Origin: an uncultured Oscillospiraceae bacterium
GTDB lineage: Bacteria; Bacillota; Clostridia; Oscillospirales; Acutalibacteraceae
NCBI GenBank assembly: GCA_902478605.1
Contig: CABSLQ010000032.1
Coordinates: forward strand, 1-35,291
Direction of reading: 5' to 3'
DNA: 35,291 nucleotides
Positions within the stretch are counted from its first letter, which is position 1, and every line of letters begins with the position of its first letter. A program made the position numbers and the translations under genes. Shown piece by piece: positions 33,189-35,291 of the stretch. Below the pieces are notes generated by a model. That model was not told the DNA's origin, did not search any database, and saw nothing but the letters and a program-made list of their open reading frames with translations.

Positions 33189-33831
33189 AACTAATTAACT
33201 CGCAAAATTGCTTTGCGGTTTTTGTATATTGATATATAAAATTACCATCTTCTGTTGCTGTGCCCCATGTTTGACCACAATAGATTAACCAACCATTTGC
33301 ATATAATCCCTGCTCCGCGGCAGTTTGAATGATAATTTCGTTGTCGGTATAATTGGATTTTAGATACAAAATATCCGAATACATTGTATGGTCAACTAAC
33401 AACATCATTCTTCGATAAGTTTCTTCATCAATTTTTTCGTCCATTTTGGCCTCAAAAAGTGCTAAAAAAATTTTGATTTTTGAAAGTTCCTCAATCTTAT
33501 TTAAAATGCCGAGTATAAAGACAGCGTCTTTATTTAATCCGGCTTTACCAACTTTTTTAGCATATTTAGCTCTTTTTTCTTTAGGTATAGAAATAAGGCC
33601 CTGACAATATTTTTCCATTTTATTCATAAAAAATTTATCCGGAATACTGGCTGTTTTTCTAATAAATACAATTACTTTTGACGCTTTAGATAATTCACTT
33701 CCTATATCTAAAACACTTTCCCATGTATCTGATTTGAAAAAATTCACCACAGCTTCGGTACCTTGCTCAATAAGAGTTGAAAAAGTGTCTACAATAGTTT
33801 CGACATCAATTCGTTCTAAATTATTGTCCAT
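33184..33831 (-). CDS. Protein of unknown function, AT-rich cargo
   Basis: A 215-aa protein I do not recognise. An N-terminal acidic helical part (DVETIVDTFSTLIEQG) is followed by a hydrophobic stretch (SKVIVFIRKTASIPD), a Lys-rich region (KEKRAKYAKKVGKAGLNKD), helices (FILGILNKIEELSKIKIFLA) and a C-terminus rich in Tyr and Trp. There is no signal peptide or clear membrane helix. I place the start at ATG 33831, nine bases after aggag; ATG 33840 directly abuts that site. It is convergent with the AlbA_2 gene and shares its low GC content, so both probably arrived together. An accessory or immunity role is only a guess. Confidence 0.7.
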   Translation of the reverse strand: MDNNLERIDVETIVDTFSTLIEQGTEAVVNFFKSDTWESVLDIGSELSKASKVIVFIRKTASIPDKFFMNKMEKYCQGLISIPKEKRAKYAKKVGKAGLNKDAVFILGILNKIEELSKIKIFLALFEAKMDEKIDEETYRRMMLLVDHTMYSDILYLKSNYTDNEIIIQTAAEQGLYANGWLIYCGQTWGTATEDGNFIYQYTKTAKQFCELISL

Positions 33832-33905
33832 ATTAAACATCTCCTATAACCTTGTGTTACATATTCCACCACTATTTTAAGCAACTTAATTTTATCACAC
33901 AACTC

Positions 33906-34274
33906 CTATTTTTCTATATCGCTTTGAAGAATTACATTTTTGTTTACTGTAAGTAAGCGGTATATTGTCAACGGAATATACCAGACAGCCACAGCGAGCC
34001 GCCATATTAAAACGACCCCGCCGATAATACCGCCTAAAATAAAGTTTAGGGCAACAATACCCACCGTCCCGGCTATGTCGTAGCCATGCGGTACGAGCCA
34101 TACGAACATACGACGAATACCAAAGGGAATACCACAGCATAGCCACACATAAAAGTAATTGGTTTGCCCGTTCTCCGTAAAAACATTTTTGAACATGAGG
34201 AATAGGCATAGTGCGATAACAATAGGTAAAATCGTTTTCTTCAAAAAATCTTTTAGAATTTCCCCGTATGTCAT
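33906..34274 (-). CDS. Small integral membrane protein (DUF6050-like)
   Basis: A 122-aa protein with three to four hydrophobic helices (about 14-30, 40-60, 66-100) and conserved-looking FTENGQTNYFYVWLCCGIPF and PLTIYRLLT segments. It matches my recollection of a family found in Clostridia conjugative elements (DUF6050). The role is unknown; surface exclusion or transfer-pore support are possibilities. The ATG has agaaggga upstream, and an extended -10 promoter lies at 34334-34342. Confidence 0.75.
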   Translation of the reverse strand: MTYGEILKDFLKKTILPIVIALCLFLMFKNVFTENGQTNYFYVWLCCGIPFGIRRMFVWLVPHGYDIAGTVGIVALNFILGGIIGGVVLIWRLAVAVWYIPLTIYRLLTVNKNVILQSDIEK

Positions 34275-34333
34275 GCTATCCCTTCTTTTTTATGATATTT
34301 TTATTGCACTCTCAAATCATATCTGTATGAACT

Positions 34334-34342
34334 ATTATAGCA
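34334..34342 (-). promoter_or_regulatory. Extended -10 promoter element
   Basis: On the minus strand TGC precedes TATAAT. The -35 region 17 bp upstream is poor, as is usual for extended -10 promoters. It would drive the DUF6050-like gene. Confidence 0.55.
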
Positions 34343-34362
34343 TATAAATGTAAATAAAGCTA

Positions 34363-35291
34363 CTATCCGCGTCCGGTTTCTTTTTCCCGTTCCGGTTCTT
34401 TGGGCTGCCTTAAAATACTGTCTATGTTCTGCTTGATAATGTCGTATTCCTTAACCTTTCGTTTCAACTTACCATAGTCAGCATAAAGGGCTTCTTTCTG
34501 CTCTTGGAGCTTTCCATATTCCGCTTGCAGCGCGGCAAGGTTTGGGAGCTTCCCGGAAACGCCCGCCGCTTTTAATGCTTTTGCAGCGGCCTCAAACAGA
34601 ATGATACCACTTTCATGCCCGGCGCGGTACTGCTCTTTGTTTTTTGCCTTGCAATATGCGTCATAAATAGGCTTTGTCTTTTGGTAGGTAGCAATATGCT
34701 TTATCAACAACGCCATATCGGAAAGACGTTTTTCCACGCCCTTTAGCGCGTCTGCGGCCTGTTCGCTTTCTGCCTGTATTTCTGCTATCTTGGCGGTTAA
34801 ATCCGCGTACTGTTCAATCCTGTTTTCTGTTAGGAAATTCATTGTCTTTGCCGCTTGCTTCAAGTTATGAATTTTCGCCCATTGCTCATAGCCTTTACTT
34901 TGTTGTGCTTTGATACTGTTCTGTATATCAATCAGCAGGGAAACGCCGTGCCGTTCTTTCGGGCTTTTGGCGGCACGGGTGCGCTTGCCGCTAATCCGTT
35001 CTTTTAGTGCGTCCTCTGTATAGTCCGCGCCGAGTGTTTTTAGACGGGTAAACCGTTCCTGCCCTGGTACGCGGCAAGAAATATATTTGCCTGTCTTTAT
35101 CTCATAGCCCGCAGCTTGCAGCCGGGAAAGCAATTCTTCAAAATCGGATACTTGCGGAATAAGCGTATCAATGGCAATCTTCAATTTTGACTTTGCGGTT
35201 TTCTCTTTTTGATACGCCGCATAATTTTTTCCCTTGCTGCCTTTTTCCGGTATAAGGACGGATAGCCCATTTTCCCGGCACAGCCTGTCGC
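34363..35291 (-). CDS. Relaxase/mobilisation protein, C-terminal part (gene runs off the right edge)
   Basis: The frame is open to the window end, giving 308 residues. The start of what is visible, DRLCRENGLSVLIPEKGSKG followed by KNYAAYQKEK and a KLKIAIDTLIP segment, is typical of the middle of MobA/VirD2-type relaxases of Clostridia conjugative and mobilisable elements, after the nicking domain. The rest is a long helical, Lys/Glu-rich C-terminal region. The catalytic Tyr and His motifs lie outside the window. An apparent start inside the frame (TTG at 35184) is just an internal codon. The gene is on the strand opposite to the YodL-TTRAP-VLP operon. Confidence 0.85.
   Translation of the reverse strand, partial: DRLCRENGLSVLIPEKGSKGKNYAAYQKEKTAKSKLKIAIDTLIPQVSDFEELLSRLQAAGYEIKTGKYISCRVPGQERFTRLKTLGADYTEDALKERISGKRTRAAKSPKERHGVSLLIDIQNSIKAQQSKGYEQWAKIHNLKQAAKTMNFLTENRIEQYADLTAKIAEIQAESEQAADALKGVEKRLSDMALLIKHIATYQKTKPIYDAYCKAKNKEQYRAGHESGIILFEAAAKALKAAGVSGKLPNLAALQAEYGKLQEQKEALYADYGKLKRKVKEYDIIKQNIDSILRQPKEPEREKETGRG

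Larger units (their letters stand above)
20196..35291. mobile_element. Mosaic integrative/conjugative-type element, right end outside window
   Basis: From about 20,196 base composition falls from very GC-rich to mixed, and genes change to those of Clostridia integrative elements: serine recombinases, excisionase remnant, RecA-like ATPase, YodL/DUF4316 protein, TTRAP, Cys-rich VLP protein, DUF6050-like protein and relaxase. The left boundary coincides with an IS256-type terminus, 18 bp after the DUF2752 stop codon. Several genes are truncated or fused, so the element has been rearranged and may not move on its own. No attachment-site pair can be identified in the window. Confidence 0.8.

Overview
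The window is a piece of a Clostridia-type (Firmicutes) chromosome joined to a conjugative-type mobile element. Positions 1 to about 20,195 are very GC-rich and carry a T-box riboswitch in front of alaS, Shine-Dalgarno sites of the Gram-positive kind, a VanX-type dipeptidase, SpaA/Cna_B-fold repeats and AraC/PocR regulators. From about 20,196 to the right edge GC content falls and the genes are typical of integrative elements of gut Clostridia: serine recombinases, TTRAP, Cys-rich VLP, a YodL/DUF4316 protein and a relaxase. A high-GC gut Clostridia lineage (for example Oscillospirales or Christensenellales) is my inference; genus cannot be read from the sequence.

Left part (1-15,030). A non-coding block bracketed by two identical 40-bp palindromes (79-118, 390-429) precedes a small-molecule/carbohydrate region. 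Two uroporphyrinogen-decarboxylase (URO-D) family proteins (482-1528 and 7850-8869, both minus) are each divergent from an AraC-type regulator (1641-2501, cupin type; 8990-9799, PocR type). The second is followed by a cytosolic GH3 beta-glycosidase (5539-7770). Between and after them lie a VanX/DdpX-like dipeptidase with a membrane protein, a Thr-rich lipoprotein, a 745-aa SpaA-repeat protein with no export or sorting signal, a nucleotidyltransferase, a Nudix hydrolase and a cysteine-synthase-like enzyme. Strong bidirectional hairpin terminators separate the units.

Middle part (15,031-20,177). A consensus promoter and a tRNA-Ala T-box drive a tight five-gene run: alaS, HIT-family protein, DEDDh exonuclease with a zinc ribbon, mscL with a C-terminal zinc ribbon, and a DUF2752 membrane protein.

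Right part (20,196-35,291) is a mosaic mobile element. A 5'-truncated, frameshifted IS256-family remnant replaces the tail of a large serine recombinase, which overlaps a second zinc-ribbon recombinase-like gene. Then come remnants of a BREX phage-defence locus (C-terminal part of a probable PglY/BrxC-type ATPase, then a broken type-4-like PglZ phosphatase), the last codons of an excisionase, a truncated RecA-like ATPase, an internal fragment of a tyrosine integrase fused in frame to a large ArdC/YodL/DUF4316 protein, TTRAP and a Cys-rich VLP protein. AT-rich cargo follows: a Schlafen AlbA_2-type protein convergent with an unknown 215-aa protein, with near-identical hairpin terminators on either side of the AlbA_2 gene. 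The window ends with a small membrane protein and the C-terminal 308 residues of a relaxase that runs off the right edge.

The most interesting material is the junction-rich 20.2-27.4 kb stretch (at least seven abrupt junctions, including a degraded BREX locus), the AlbA_2 cargo pair, and the non-exported SpaA-fold repeat protein that has lost most of its isopeptide lysines. No CRISPR array, tRNA or rRNA gene was seen. All family names are from recognition of motifs in the translated sequence; no search was run.
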